Assembly (NCBI GenBank): GCA_904502135.1
Contig: CAJGDE010000022.1
Span: forward strand, 1 to 22,139
Length of the DNA stretch: 22,139 bases
Direction: 5' to 3'
Source of the DNA: Kiritimatiellia bacterium
GTDB lineage: Bacteria > Verrucomicrobiota > Kiritimatiellia > RFP12 > UBA1067
Shown here: piece by piece, positions 7,676 through 15,204 of the stretch
Position numbering within the stretch: position 1 is the first letter of the stretch
Layout of the letters: each line of letters begins with the position of its first letter
The notes under the pieces: generated by a model
Told to the model about the DNA's origin: nothing
The model's database searches: none
What the model saw: only the letters and a program-made list of their open reading frames with translations
Translations under genes and position numbers: made by a program

Positions 7676-8641
7676 TTACGAAAAGGTTATTTCTTGGCCG
7701 TGGAACATAAAATTACCACCGACTACATATTCCATCGCTGTGGGCGAAAAACGGTCTTGAACAGTAATATGAGTATGTCCCGCCAATATGCCTTTAAGCA
7801 ATTTTTCGCTTTTCAGATATTGTATGAAATTACTCGTAACGGGATCTTTAAGCTGAATATGAGCGCTGCTTTCCCATGACTTAATCTCAAACGAGGAGTA
7901 CTTCTTACCAACGCCATTCCAGAATTTCCTGCTAGCGCCCCAAATCTTAGGAGTATAAAGCGGAACATGCACGCAAAGAACAATGGGCAGACCCTTCTTA
8001 ACCTCAGCACGAAAACGTTCGACCTGATTTTCCGTAACATACCCGTAAACATCATCCATCGTGACGAAATTGACGCCGTTTACGACTTTTGATGCAAGAG
8101 ATATGTCAAATGGATAGGCTGCGGCAATCTTATGGCGAGTTCCGTCCTTGTACATCTCGTCATTCTTAGCTTTTTCAAGCCACATAAAGCGAGAATATTC
8201 ATGGTTTCCGATAGCGCCAAAAAGTTCTGTACCGAAATATTTCTTCACGAGATCAAAGTTAGCCTCAGACTGCCAATCGATTAAATCGCCCGTATGAAGA
8301 AGGAAATCCACATTTTCCTTGGCCCATGCAATGGAATCGCGCAACGCCTCTTCCTGGCGGCCGCCGAAAGTCTTGGTGCGAATTTCCTTAAGTTCTAGCC
8401 TTCTGGGATCCTCATGAGAATACGCCTCGGTGAAATGGGTATCAGATATATGAAGAATCGAAAATGGTTTCGTCGCACCTGCGTCAATATGATTGTACGC
8501 CAAAACAAGCCGCTCCCACTTTCCCCGCTCTGCGAAGAGCTCTGTTCTGGAAGCACATCCAGTCAGTTCGGAAACGGCGATAAGGCCTCCCATCGCGGAA
8601 AACCCTTTTACGAAATCACGTCTAGAGAATGAATTTTTCAT
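7676..8641 (-). CDS. Tat-exported lipoprotein, calcineurin-like metallophosphoesterase
   Basis: The 321-residue protein starts with a twin-arginine signal (SRRDFVKG, residues 6-13), a hydrophobic stretch, and a lipobox ending LTGC with C29 as the likely lipidated cysteine. Metallophosphoesterase motifs follow in order: DTHF (67-70), GDLID (118-122), GNHE (145-148), H225 in CVHVP, and GHTH (288-291). These bind the two-metal centre of a phosphomonoesterase or diesterase. Export in folded form through Tat fits a metal-loaded enzyme. The substrate is unknown. The gene is a single unit, divergent from the cyclophilin gene, and 149 bases separate its stop from tyrS. Its ATG lies six bases past a -10 box, with no ribosome binding site. 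Confidence 0.88.
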   Translation of the reverse strand: MKNSFSRRDFVKGFSAMGGLIAVSELTGCASRTELFAERGKWERLVLAYNHIDAGATKPFSILHISDTHFTEAYSHEDPRRLELKEIRTKTFGGRQEEALRDSIAWAKENVDFLLHTGDLIDWQSEANFDLVKKYFGTELFGAIGNHEYSRFMWLEKAKNDEMYKDGTRHKIAAAYPFDISLASKVVNGVNFVTMDDVYGYVTENQVERFRAEVKKGLPIVLCVHVPLYTPKIWGASRKFWNGVGKKYSSFEIKSWESSAHIQLKDPVTSNFIQYLKSEKLLKGILAGHTHITVQDRFSPTAMEYVVGGNFMFHGQEITFS

Positions 8642-8647
8642 ATTCTT

Positions 8648-8656
8648 ATTATATCA
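8648..8656 (-). promoter_or_regulatory. Extended -10 promoter of the Tat lipoprotein gene
   Basis: TGATATAAT (8656-8648) lies with its 3' end exactly six bases before the ATG at 8641. Transcription normally begins about seven bases after the -10, which is the A of the ATG, so a leaderless mRNA is predicted. No Shine-Dalgarno sequence is present. Confidence 0.6.
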
Positions 8657-8709
8657 CATTCAGGCCCCGCACGATAAAGCATATTCAACAGACCGAATAC
8701 CGACAAATT

Positions 8710-8718
8710 TGATATAAT
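8710..8718 (+). promoter_or_regulatory. Extended -10 promoter of the cyclophilin-fucU operon
   Basis: TGATATAAT at 8710-8718 lies within the context ATTTGATATAAT. This leaves a leader of about 25-26 bases carrying AAGGAGT (8736-8742) eight bases before the ATG at 8751. No clear -35 is present. It is divergent from the Tat lipoprotein promoter, with 53 bases between the two elements. Confidence 0.65.
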
Positions 8719-8750
8719 AATGGAAATCAAATCCCAAGGAGTCCAAATAA

Positions 8751-9251
8751 ATGACAAAGGTGATATTAGATACGACAAAGGGCAGCATAACGCTGGAACT
8801 AAACGATGAGAAAGCCCCTGAAACGGTAAAGAATTTTGTGCAGTATGTCCAAAGCGGCCATTACGACGGAACGATATTTCATCGCGTCATAGACGGCTTT
8901 ATGATTCAAGGCGGCGGATTTACAAAAGACATGGATCAAAAGCCAACGCGCGAGCCGATCCGCAACGAGGCGATGAACGGCCTTAAAAATTCACGCGGGA
9001 CTATCGCCATGGCCAGAACAAGCGTAATCGACTCCGCTACCAGCCAATTTTTCATCAACCTCGTGGATAACGACTTTTTGGATTTCCAAAATCCCACCCC
9101 GCAGGGTTTCGGATACGCCGTATTCGGCCAAGTAACTGACGGAATGAGCGTAGTGGATGAAATAGCCAAAGTAAGAACTGGCTTTTCAGGCTTTCACCAA
9201 AACGTTCCGGAAGAGCCTATCGTAATCAAAAAAGCGACTCTCATAGCGTAA
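8751..9251 (+). CDS. ppiB: Peptidyl-prolyl cis-trans isomerase, cyclophilin type
   Basis: The 166-residue protein is a single cyclophilin domain. FHRVIDGFMIQGGGF (43-57) carries the catalytic arginine R45 and Q53, followed by GTIAMAR and SATSQFFINL (95-104), the usual active-site strand. It isomerises X-Pro peptide bonds and assists protein folding. No signal peptide is present, so it should be the cytoplasmic PpiB type. The start has an AAGGAG site eight bases upstream. It is the first gene of a two-gene plus-strand unit with fucU. Confidence 0.93.
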   Translation: MTKVILDTTKGSITLELNDEKAPETVKNFVQYVQSGHYDGTIFHRVIDGFMIQGGGFTKDMDQKPTREPIRNEAMNGLKNSRGTIAMARTSVIDSATSQFFINLVDNDFLDFQNPTPQGFGYAVFGQVTDGMSVVDEIAKVRTGFSGFHQNVPEEPIVIKKATLIA

Positions 9252-9265
9252 AGAAAGATAACACC

Positions 9266-9685
9266 ATGCTTAAAGGCATCTCCCACGTAATTTCCCCTGA
9301 GCTATTAAAAACGCTCTCAGAAATGGGGCATGGCGACGAAATCGTCATTTCCGATGCGCACTTTCCGGCCCACTCGTTCAACGCACGTGTCATCCGTGCG
9401 GACGGCATTGGCGCAGACGCCCTTCTTAAAGGCATTGAGCCTATTTTTGAACTTGACGCATACGCTACGCCCGTAATCATGATGCAGGCGGTCGAGGGCG
9501 ATACGCTCGATGAGTCAGTTGAAAAGAAATACCGCGAGGCTCTTTCCTACAACGGCGAAATCGAACGCATGGAACGCTTTGATTTCTACGACCGCGCCAA
9601 GAAGGCATACGCGGTGGTCATCTCCGGTGAAACGGCCAAGTACGGCAATATAATCATCAAAAAAGGCGTCATCCCTGTAGGCTGA
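9266..9685 (+). CDS. fucU: L-fucose mutarotase (RbsD/FucU family)
   Basis: The 139-residue length and the motifs MGHGDEIV (H22 at the catalytic histidine position), DAHFPAHS (30-37) and a C-terminal KYGNIIIKKG match FucU rather than the slightly shorter RbsD. The family interconverts alpha and beta anomers of L-fucose or related sugars, speeding entry into catabolism. It starts 14 bases after ppiB with only a weak AAAGA upstream, so it is probably co-transcribed. No fucose isomerase, kinase or transporter is in the window. Its stop is six bases from the stop of the convergent PHP gene. Confidence 0.85.
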   Translation: MLKGISHVISPELLKTLSEMGHGDEIVISDAHFPAHSFNARVIRADGIGADALLKGIEPIFELDAYATPVIMMQAVEGDTLDESVEKKYREALSYNGEIERMERFDFYDRAKKAYAVVISGETAKYGNIIIKKGVIPVG

Positions 9686-9691
9686 CGCAAA

Positions 9692-10492
9692 TCACAAAAT
9701 CGCCGCCAGCGGATCTATAAAAGCTTCTGCGGCGGCGAACTTATCAAAAGCGCAGTCGACGGTTTCTTTCTGATGCGAATCGGACGACAAAATAAAACGC
9801 ACGCCGCGCTCGCGCAAAAACTTTCTGAATAGCGGCGAGGGATAAGCGTCTTCAAGCCAGCCTCTTGAGATGGCGCCGGTGTTGACCTCGACGATCTTTC
9901 CTGAGGAAGCTATCGCCTCGGCGGTAAGTTCAAGCTCTTTAACATACCATGCGGCGGACTCGTCAAAATATGGAGCTTTCTTATTGAACTTTCTCACCAG
10001 ATCCGGATGGGCGATTATATCAAAATCATAGACAAGCATTTCGCGCTGAGACGCAAAATAATCTTGTATAAAAGCCTTTGCGTCCCCGCCGTAATATTTT
10101 GAAAGGCCTTCGGAAAGAATTTCAACCGAATGATCCACATGGACATATTCGCCGTCAGGTGCGACAACCGTATGCACCGAGCCGATGAGATAATCTAAAC
10201 CGAGCGCTTTATACCGCATTTTCTCAGGCGTCGTAAAACCTTTTATGTAATCAGCCTCTCCGCCACACAACACACGAATTTTTGAGGCGTATTTCTCAGC
10301 CATTTCTCGCACTTCTCCAACATAGGAAAGTGCATTTTCGCAATTAACCTCCCAGGGAGTTGCGCGAGGAAATGCCATATGAGAAGAAAAACCGATAGCG
10401 TCAAAACCTTTGTCGATTGCGCTAAGAACAACATCTTCGACGGTATCCGAGCCATCACACCAGACGGTATGAGTATGAAGATTCGTTTTCAT
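9692..10492 (-). CDS. PHP-domain phosphatase, histidinol-phosphatase (HisJ/HisK) family
   Basis: The 266-residue protein opens with the PHP metal motif NLHTHT (H6 and H8 in MKTNLHTH). It continues with the GGEADYI, GSVHTV, DIIAHPD, EVNTG and SSDSHQ motifs, covering the expected trinuclear metal ligands. Family members dephosphorylate histidinol phosphate, though many have other substrates. ATG 10492 gives the usual short N-terminus. A GTG at 10501 overlapping the ptsI stop (ATGTGA) is an alternative, and neither has a clear Shine-Dalgarno, which suggests coupling to ptsI. It lies at the end of the kdsA-to-ptsI operon, about 9 kb from hisB and hisA, so a role outside histidine synthesis is possible. 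Confidence 0.82.
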   Translation of the reverse strand: MKTNLHTHTVWCDGSDTVEDVVLSAIDKGFDAIGFSSHMAFPRATPWEVNCENALSYVGEVREMAEKYASKIRVLCGGEADYIKGFTTPEKMRYKALGLDYLIGSVHTVVAPDGEYVHVDHSVEILSEGLSKYYGGDAKAFIQDYFASQREMLVYDFDIIAHPDLVRKFNKKAPYFDESAAWYVKELELTAEAIASSGKIVEVNTGAISRGWLEDAYPSPLFRKFLRERGVRFILSSDSHQKETVDCAFDKFAAAEAFIDPLAAIL

Positions 10493-10497
10493 TTCAG

Positions 10498-12267
10498 TCA
10501 CATTGCAATTTCACTGAATTCAGGAATCTTCTGCGCCATCCACGCGGTGCAGGCATCAAGAATCTCCTGGCCTGTTGCCGTATTGCACATATCTTCAACG
10601 AGCTTTAAATACTCATCAAGATCTTTGCGTGTGAGACGAGAAAAAAGGTTCGCCATTACGGGGATGTAGGTAGCTGACATTGAAAGCTGATCTACGCCCA
10701 TAGCCCCCCAAAGAACACCCACTACAGGATCAGCCGCGCTCTCACCGCAAACGCTGACTTCGATGGAATTGCGCTTAGCAGCTTCAATCGCCATACGCAT
10801 AAGTTTTATGACTGCTGGATTCGTCGGCTGGTAAAGGTAAGCTACAGAATCATTACCTCGGTCTGCGGCCATCGTATACTGCACTAGGTCATTCGTTCCA
10901 ATAGAGAAGAAATCGAGATGGCGGGCAAGCGAATCCGCATTTACCGCAGCGGCCGGCACTTCAATCATCGCGCCGACGGCCACATCGCGATCATAGGGAA
11001 TGTTTTTCGCGTCAAGATCACTTTTAACCTCATTTAAAATTTTCTCCGCCGCGAGCAACTCCTCCACACATGAAACCATCGGATACATTATGCGCACTCT
11101 TCCGTAGACGGACGCGCGCAGTATAGCTCTTAATTGGGTGCGGAATGTCTCCGGGCTCGATAAGAGATAGCGTATTGATCTGTTGCCCAAAAAAGGATTA
11201 CTCTCTTTTTGGGAAATTCCGCGCACGACCTTATCTCCACCGATGTCAAGAACACGTATTGTTATCGTCGAAACGGGAGAAAGGCTCGACGAGACTTTGG
11301 CCGCCTGACTGTAAGCTAAAAACTGCTCTTCCTCCGAAGGCTCGGTACCTAGATTGAGCCACAGATACTCACTGCGGTAAAGTCCCACGCCGCGCGCGCC
11401 ATGCTCCTTCAGCCCCTCTATCGGAAGGCCAGGATGGATGTTGGCATATATTAAAATTTCTCCGCCGTCTTTCAGCGTGCCTGCGGGCGAGCCCGAAAGG
11501 GCAAACTCCGAGGCGGCTTTCTGCTGCTTTAACAGCGCATTAAATTCTTTAACCGTTTTTTCATCAGGGTCGATCGTGACCGTACCTGCTGTACCGTCTA
11601 AAAGCACCCGCTCACCGGGCTTCACATATTCCGTCACATTCCCAAGGCCCGTGACAGCAGGAATTCCCATGGCTCTAGCCAAAAGCGCAACATGGCTTGT
11701 CGTCGACCCGCCGTCTGTAGCGAACCCGAGAACGAACTCTCTTGGAAGCTGCACGGTCTCTGACGGCGTTAAATCATCCGCTACGATTATCGCCGGGGCG
11801 TCAAGCCCCTTCAAAGGATCGTAACCGAAACCCGTAAGCGCCTTCAGTAAACGCCTTTCCACATCATCAAGATCTCTAACCCGCTCGCGAAAATAAGGAT
11901 CGTTCATCCTCTCAAATTTCGCGCGTGCGATATCAGCCGTCTTGCGAACGGCCGCCTCGGCATTCAGCCTATCTTCAATAATATGTTTTTCAGTTTCATC
12001 CATGAGGATGACATCTTCGAGAATCATCAGATGACACTCGAAGACCATGACATCCTGACGCCCCGCCCTCTCTTTGAGAACGGAGACTAGATTTTCAAGA
12101 TCACGCTTCGTATCAAGATGTGCGCGCTTAAAACGCACTATCTCGGACTGTTCCATACCGGGAGGCACCTTGTACTCGGGTATCGGAATTTCGCCGCCGT
12201 CGCGATAGACGAACACAGGCCCCGAAACAAGGCCTCTGGCGGTTGCCAGCCCTGAAAGCGTTCTCAT
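10498..12267 (-). CDS. ptsI: Phosphoenolpyruvate-protein phosphotransferase (PTS Enzyme I)
   Basis: The 589-residue protein matches Enzyme I in length and order. It has an N-terminal HPr-binding helical region and the phosphohistidine site GGSTTSHVALLARAMGIPA with H192. The PEP-binding barrel carries LYRSEYLWL, VLDIGGDK, SIGTNDLVQY and the catalytic cysteine in VCGESAADP. It autophosphorylates from PEP and passes the phosphate to HPr. ATG 12267 gives the family-typical MRTLSGLATARGLVSGP and lies seven bases after ptsH. An upstream ATG at 12285 inside ptsH is possible. There is no GAF domain, so it is not the PtsP type. No EIIA, EIIB or EIIC genes are nearby. Confidence 0.95.
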   Translation of the reverse strand: MRTLSGLATARGLVSGPVFVYRDGGEIPIPEYKVPPGMEQSEIVRFKRAHLDTKRDLENLVSVLKERAGRQDVMVFECHLMILEDVILMDETEKHIIEDRLNAEAAVRKTADIARAKFERMNDPYFRERVRDLDDVERRLLKALTGFGYDPLKGLDAPAIIVADDLTPSETVQLPREFVLGFATDGGSTTSHVALLARAMGIPAVTGLGNVTEYVKPGERVLLDGTAGTVTIDPDEKTVKEFNALLKQQKAASEFALSGSPAGTLKDGGEILIYANIHPGLPIEGLKEHGARGVGLYRSEYLWLNLGTEPSEEEQFLAYSQAAKVSSSLSPVSTITIRVLDIGGDKVVRGISQKESNPFLGNRSIRYLLSSPETFRTQLRAILRASVYGRVRIMYPMVSCVEELLAAEKILNEVKSDLDAKNIPYDRDVAVGAMIEVPAAAVNADSLARHLDFFSIGTNDLVQYTMAADRGNDSVAYLYQPTNPAVIKLMRMAIEAAKRNSIEVSVCGESAADPVVGVLWGAMGVDQLSMSATYIPVMANLFSRLTRKDLDEYLKLVEDMCNTATGQEILDACTAWMAQKIPEFSEIAM

Positions 12268-12274
12268 GGAAGAG

Positions 12275-12559
12275 CTACTGCTCATCGGGGATATCAAATT
12301 TACGGGCGACGAGCGCTTCCAGCTCGTCAAGAGCCTCTGAAGCCTGAGGGCCCGAAGCCATAACCTTAAGAACAGTTCCGCAAGTCGCCTCAAGCGTCAT
12401 AAGAGCCATGATTGACTTGCCGGAAACAACATTGCCGTCCTTTTCAACATCGATTTCAGCGTCGAACCTGCTGGCAACCTTTGCGAAAAGGCCCGCTGGC
12501 CGCACGTGCATACCGTATTTATTGAGAAGCGTGAGTTCCCTAACCAGTTTTTCAGACAT
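12275..12559 (-). CDS. ptsH: Phosphocarrier protein HPr
   Basis: The 94-residue protein has the active histidine in GMHVRPAG (H18, the usual His15) and the regulatory serine in SGKSIMALM (S49, the usual Ser46). It also has the conserved C-terminal helix. HPr takes phosphate from Enzyme I at the histidine and is phosphorylated by HprK at the serine. ATG 12559 overlaps the end of hprK by eight bases and is preceded by a G-rich GGGGGAG; an in-frame GTG at 12565 is less likely. Both sites being intact next to hprK argues for real dual regulation. Confidence 0.95.
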   Translation of the reverse strand: MSEKLVRELTLLNKYGMHVRPAGLFAKVASRFDAEIDVEKDGNVVSGKSIMALMTLEATCGTVLKVMASGPQASEALDELEALVARKFDIPDEQ

Positions 12560-13565
12560 TGCCACTCCCCCTTTTTTTTGACTTGATAATTTTTTTATTC
12601 ACGTCTGCGCGCTGACGCAAACGTTCAGAAAGTGCCTCTACCGGATCGTACCCGGCCTCCATAAGCCTCTGCTGCTGGGCGGCCGTTTCTACGAGATTAA
12701 CCAAATCTCGCCCTTCCGAAACAGGAATTATAATATTCGGTACATCAACATCAAGAATTGTCTTGACGCGACGAGTCTGCCCGACACGATCAATCTCGCT
12801 CTTGATGTCATTTAACCGCTTAAATGTGATGACGAGTTGAAGACGTTTTTCTTCACGGACGGAATTGACCCCGAATATACTCGGGATATGCATTATTCCT
12901 ATGCCGCGAATCTCCATATACCCGGCGGTAGATTCACTTGCCGAAGCATATAAAAGATTATTGCCTATAGCCTTGCGGATGCACGTAAGGTCGTCAGCGA
13001 TAAGAGCAGAGCCTCGCTTGATCAAGCCAAGAGCAGTTTCGCTCTTGCCTAAACCAGGATCGCCTTCGATCAGCACGCCGAGCCCACCCACCTCGACCAT
13101 CGTTCCGTAGATCGATGTGCGCGGAGCGCTGAGCTTCTCAAGGATAAAGGCGCTGTGATGCGTAAAATGACGAGTCTTCATCGGAGTTGTCATAATGACA
13201 GCTCCAAGTTCTTTCGCCAATTTCACCTCGTCTTCAAGAGGCTTTTGCCCGTTCGTGAAAACATAACAGAAAGCCTTGCGTTCGCACAAAGCCGCCAAAC
13301 GCTCAAGCCGCACCTTATCATCGAGCGATCTCAAATAAGCCGTCTCGGACTTGCCGATAAGCTGAAGACGCTTCCAGGCGAAATGCTCAAAAAATCCAGT
13401 AAGAGCCAATCCCGGACGGTTTACAATCGGTTCTTTGATAATGCGGTTTATGTTATCACCTCCAACGACAAGCGTAAGCTTGAGAGCCTCACGACCGGCT
13501 TCAAGAAAGTCGGCTACGGTGAAAGTCTCACCGTTCACGCTGTCGCTGGACGGTAATACCCGCAT
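12552..13565 (-). CDS. hprK: HPr kinase/phosphorylase
   Basis: The 337-residue protein has the N-terminal domain (about 1-130), then the kinase core with Walker A GDPGLGKS (168-175), ADD (190-192), the family signature EIRGIGIMHIPSIFG (218-232), and IIPVSEGRDLVNLVE near the C-terminus. It phosphorylates HPr on serine with ATP or pyrophosphate and removes that phosphate by phosphorolysis. The residue before the glycine in the usual HG dipeptide upstream of Walker A is Tyr153 here. The start is one base after hpf, and the 3' end overlaps ptsH, so translation is probably coupled. A run of A8G5 near the 3' end doubles as the ptsH ribosome binding site. Confidence 0.93.
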   Translation of the reverse strand: MRVLPSSDSVNGETFTVADFLEAGREALKLTLVVGGDNINRIIKEPIVNRPGLALTGFFEHFAWKRLQLIGKSETAYLRSLDDKVRLERLAALCERKAFCYVFTNGQKPLEDEVKLAKELGAVIMTTPMKTRHFTHHSAFILEKLSAPRTSIYGTMVEVGGLGVLIEGDPGLGKSETALGLIKRGSALIADDLTCIRKAIGNNLLYASASESTAGYMEIRGIGIMHIPSIFGVNSVREEKRLQLVITFKRLNDIKSEIDRVGQTRRVKTILDVDVPNIIIPVSEGRDLVNLVETAAQQQRLMEAGYDPVEALSERLRQRADVNKKIIKSKKRGSGNV

Positions 13566-13566
13566 A

Positions 13567-13902
13567 TCAGTTCTTTACTGAAGAGGCGCGCTGTTTGCGG
13601 ACAGTGCCCTTGCGAGCCTTGACGCGCATTTTCAAAAGCTGACGCTCTGCACGCGCCGCTGCGGTGTCAATGACGCTCTTTCCGCTTTCGGAAAATTCCT
13701 TCGCGCCAACGGCCGTCTCGCCGAGACGGTTTGCGACGACTTCAGCCATGTACATGTGCTTCTTGACGTCGACATCAATGACGATGGCAACCTTCGTTAC
13801 CTTTGGAAATCTCTCCTTGAGCTGCGCCATGCGCTTCTCGGCATAGTCCTTGAGCGCCTCAATCTTGACATCGCTATGTCTCATGGTTACTTCTATGCTC
13901 AT
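13567..13902 (-). CDS. hpf: Ribosome hibernation-promoting factor (short HPF / RaiA family)
   Basis: The 111-residue protein has the HPF/RaiA fold pattern: MSIEVTMRHSDVKIEALKDY at the start, then a second strand with ERFPKVTKVAIVIDV, and a basic C-terminal helix. It binds the 30S A and P sites and inactivates ribosomes in slow growth. There is no long C-terminal dimerisation domain, so it is the short form. ATG 13902 has an excellent AAGGAGGAG upstream, the strongest ribosome binding site in this operon, which suggests high expression relative to its neighbours. It lies between lptB and hprK, a position close to hpf in the proteobacterial lptB-rpoN-hpf order, but without rpoN. Confidence 0.9.
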   Translation of the reverse strand: MSIEVTMRHSDVKIEALKDYAEKRMAQLKERFPKVTKVAIVIDVDVKKHMYMAEVVANRLGETAVGAKEFSESGKSVIDTAAARAERQLLKMRVKARKGTVRKQRASSVKN

Positions 13903-13930
13903 GTTTCTCCTCCTTCTTGTTTTTTTGTTT

Positions 13931-14713
13931 TTACATCCGGAAATTCTCTCCGAGATATTTCTCTCGGACATCCGGGTCGTTTACCAATTCTTCACTTGTG
14001 CCCTCTTTGAGAAGGCCGCCATTATATACAAGGTACGCGCGATTCACGACAGAGAGCGTCTCGCGCACATTGTGATCTGTAATGATAATGCCAAGACCCG
14101 TCGCGGCCAAACGCCTTACAATATCCTGAATCTCGTTGACGGACAACGGATCGACGCCCGCGAACGGTTCGTCAAGCATCAATATCGAAGGCTTTCTTAC
14201 AAGCGCGCGCGCAATCTCGAGCTTGCGCCGCTCACCGCCCGAAAGAGTGTACGCCGGCTGATTGGCAACCTTCATAAGATCAAATGGCGCAAGCAGCTCC
14301 TCCGCCCTCGCACGCCTTTCCTTTCGCGACATCGGCAGAGTCTCAAGTATCGCCATGACGTTGTTCCATACCGTCAGCTTTCTAAAGACGCTGGCCTCCT
14401 GCGCAAGATACCCAAGCCCCTTTCGCGCACGCATATAGACAGGTAGTTTCGTGATATCCTCACCAAGAAACTCAACACTCCCCTCGTTAGGCTTAACAAG
14501 CCCGACTATCATATAAAATGTCGTTGTCTTGCCCGCACCATTTGGCCCGAGAATCCCGACGATCTCACCTCGCGAACATTTTACATTCATGCCTCTTACG
14601 ACAGTGCGATCGCCGTATATCTTCACTAATCCAGTAGCCTTGAGATCGGCAGCCGGCGACGACACTCTCTCTGACGCCATTGCATTCATAGCCTCGATAA
14701 CCGGATCACTCAT
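13931..14713 (-). CDS. lptB: LPS export ABC transporter ATP-binding protein LptB
   Basis: The 260-residue ATPase has Walker A GPNGAGKTT (56-64), the Q-loop region LAQEASVFRKLTV, the signature LSGGERRKLEIARAL (157-171), Walker B LMLDEPFAGVDPL, and an H-loop in IITDHNV. FRKLTV and the FAGVDP context are typical for LptB. It drives LPS extraction with LptF/G. It has about 22 more N-terminal residues than the E. coli protein. ATG 14713 overlaps the stop of the lptA-like gene (ATGA) and has AAAGGAG upstream. Confidence 0.95.
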   Translation of the reverse strand: MSDPVIEAMNAMASERVSSPAADLKATGLVKIYGDRTVVRGMNVKCSRGEIVGILGPNGAGKTTTFYMIVGLVKPNEGSVEFLGEDITKLPVYMRARKGLGYLAQEASVFRKLTVWNNVMAILETLPMSRKERRARAEELLAPFDLMKVANQPAYTLSGGERRKLEIARALVRKPSILMLDEPFAGVDPLSVNEIQDIVRRLAATGLGIIITDHNVRETLSVVNRAYLVYNGGLLKEGTSEELVNDPDVREKYLGENFRM

Positions 14714-15204
14714 AACACTCCTTTCCCGACACTCTTGCCGGACTTTACCTCTATTCTGGAGTTTTCTATCTCAACTTCTTCAGATTCGGTCCAAAAAGTT
14801 ATTTTAGAGCCCTCTATCGTTCCTCCGTCCGGCCGTGTATCGTTAAGTTTGGCCGGCTTTCGGCTCTTGCTGTCGGCAAACATCTCAATTCGACGCAAGC
14901 GCTTATCGTATGTCGCCATTTCGCACGTTCCTATACGCGCACCGTTCGTGACAGAAACGGAACCTAACGCGACAACTCTCGTAACCTCGTTCGTTCCGCT
15001 GATAAAAGCGAAAAGCCGATCGGACGACATCTGATAGCCGTCGTAATCAATGTAGACGTTCTTATCAAACATAACAACGCCTTCATTGCGGTCAAAATCA
15101 CATCTGAGCGATGTTATGTAGGCGGTCGTGTTTTTAACCGCCTTCTGCGCGAAAGCGCCGTTTAACCCGCAGAGGAGGATAACTGTAAAAAGCGCGAACT
15201 TCAT
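14710..15204 (-). CDS. lptA: LptA/OstA-like periplasmic LPS-transport protein
   Basis: The 164-residue protein begins with a signal peptide (MKFALFTVILLCGLNGAFAQ) and continues with repeated beta-strand patterns of the OstA fold (DFDRNEGVVMFDKNVYIDYD, MSSDRLFAF, VTNGARIG, IEGSKITFW). LptA forms the periplasmic bridge carrying LPS to the outer membrane. Its place between the lptC-like gene and lptB, with ATGA overlaps on both sides and AAGGAGG before its start, supports the call. Sequence identity to well-known LptA appears low, so the assignment rests on fold pattern plus context. Confidence 0.82.
   Translation of the reverse strand: MKFALFTVILLCGLNGAFAQKAVKNTTAYITSLRCDFDRNEGVVMFDKNVYIDYDGYQMSSDRLFAFISGTNEVTRVVALGSVSVTNGARIGTCEMATYDKRLRRIEMFADSKSRKPAKLNDTRPDGGTIEGSKITFWTESEEVEIENSRIEVKSGKSVGKGVL

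Noticed and set aside
9683..9745. Bidirectional terminator between fucU and the PHP gene
   Set aside because: The GCCGCC/GGCGGC inverse repeat has a long loop, lies inside the PHP coding sequence and has no T-run.
12285..12393. A longer N-terminus for Enzyme I reaching into ptsH
   Set aside because: The added residues are the ptsH sequence read in another frame and are not found in Enzyme I; the start at 12267 matches the family.
12564..12580. A8G5 run at the end of hprK as a programmed frameshift site making an HprK-HPr fusion
   Set aside because: A -1 shift does not enter the HPr frame, ptsH has its own ATG, and the G-run serves as its ribosome binding site.
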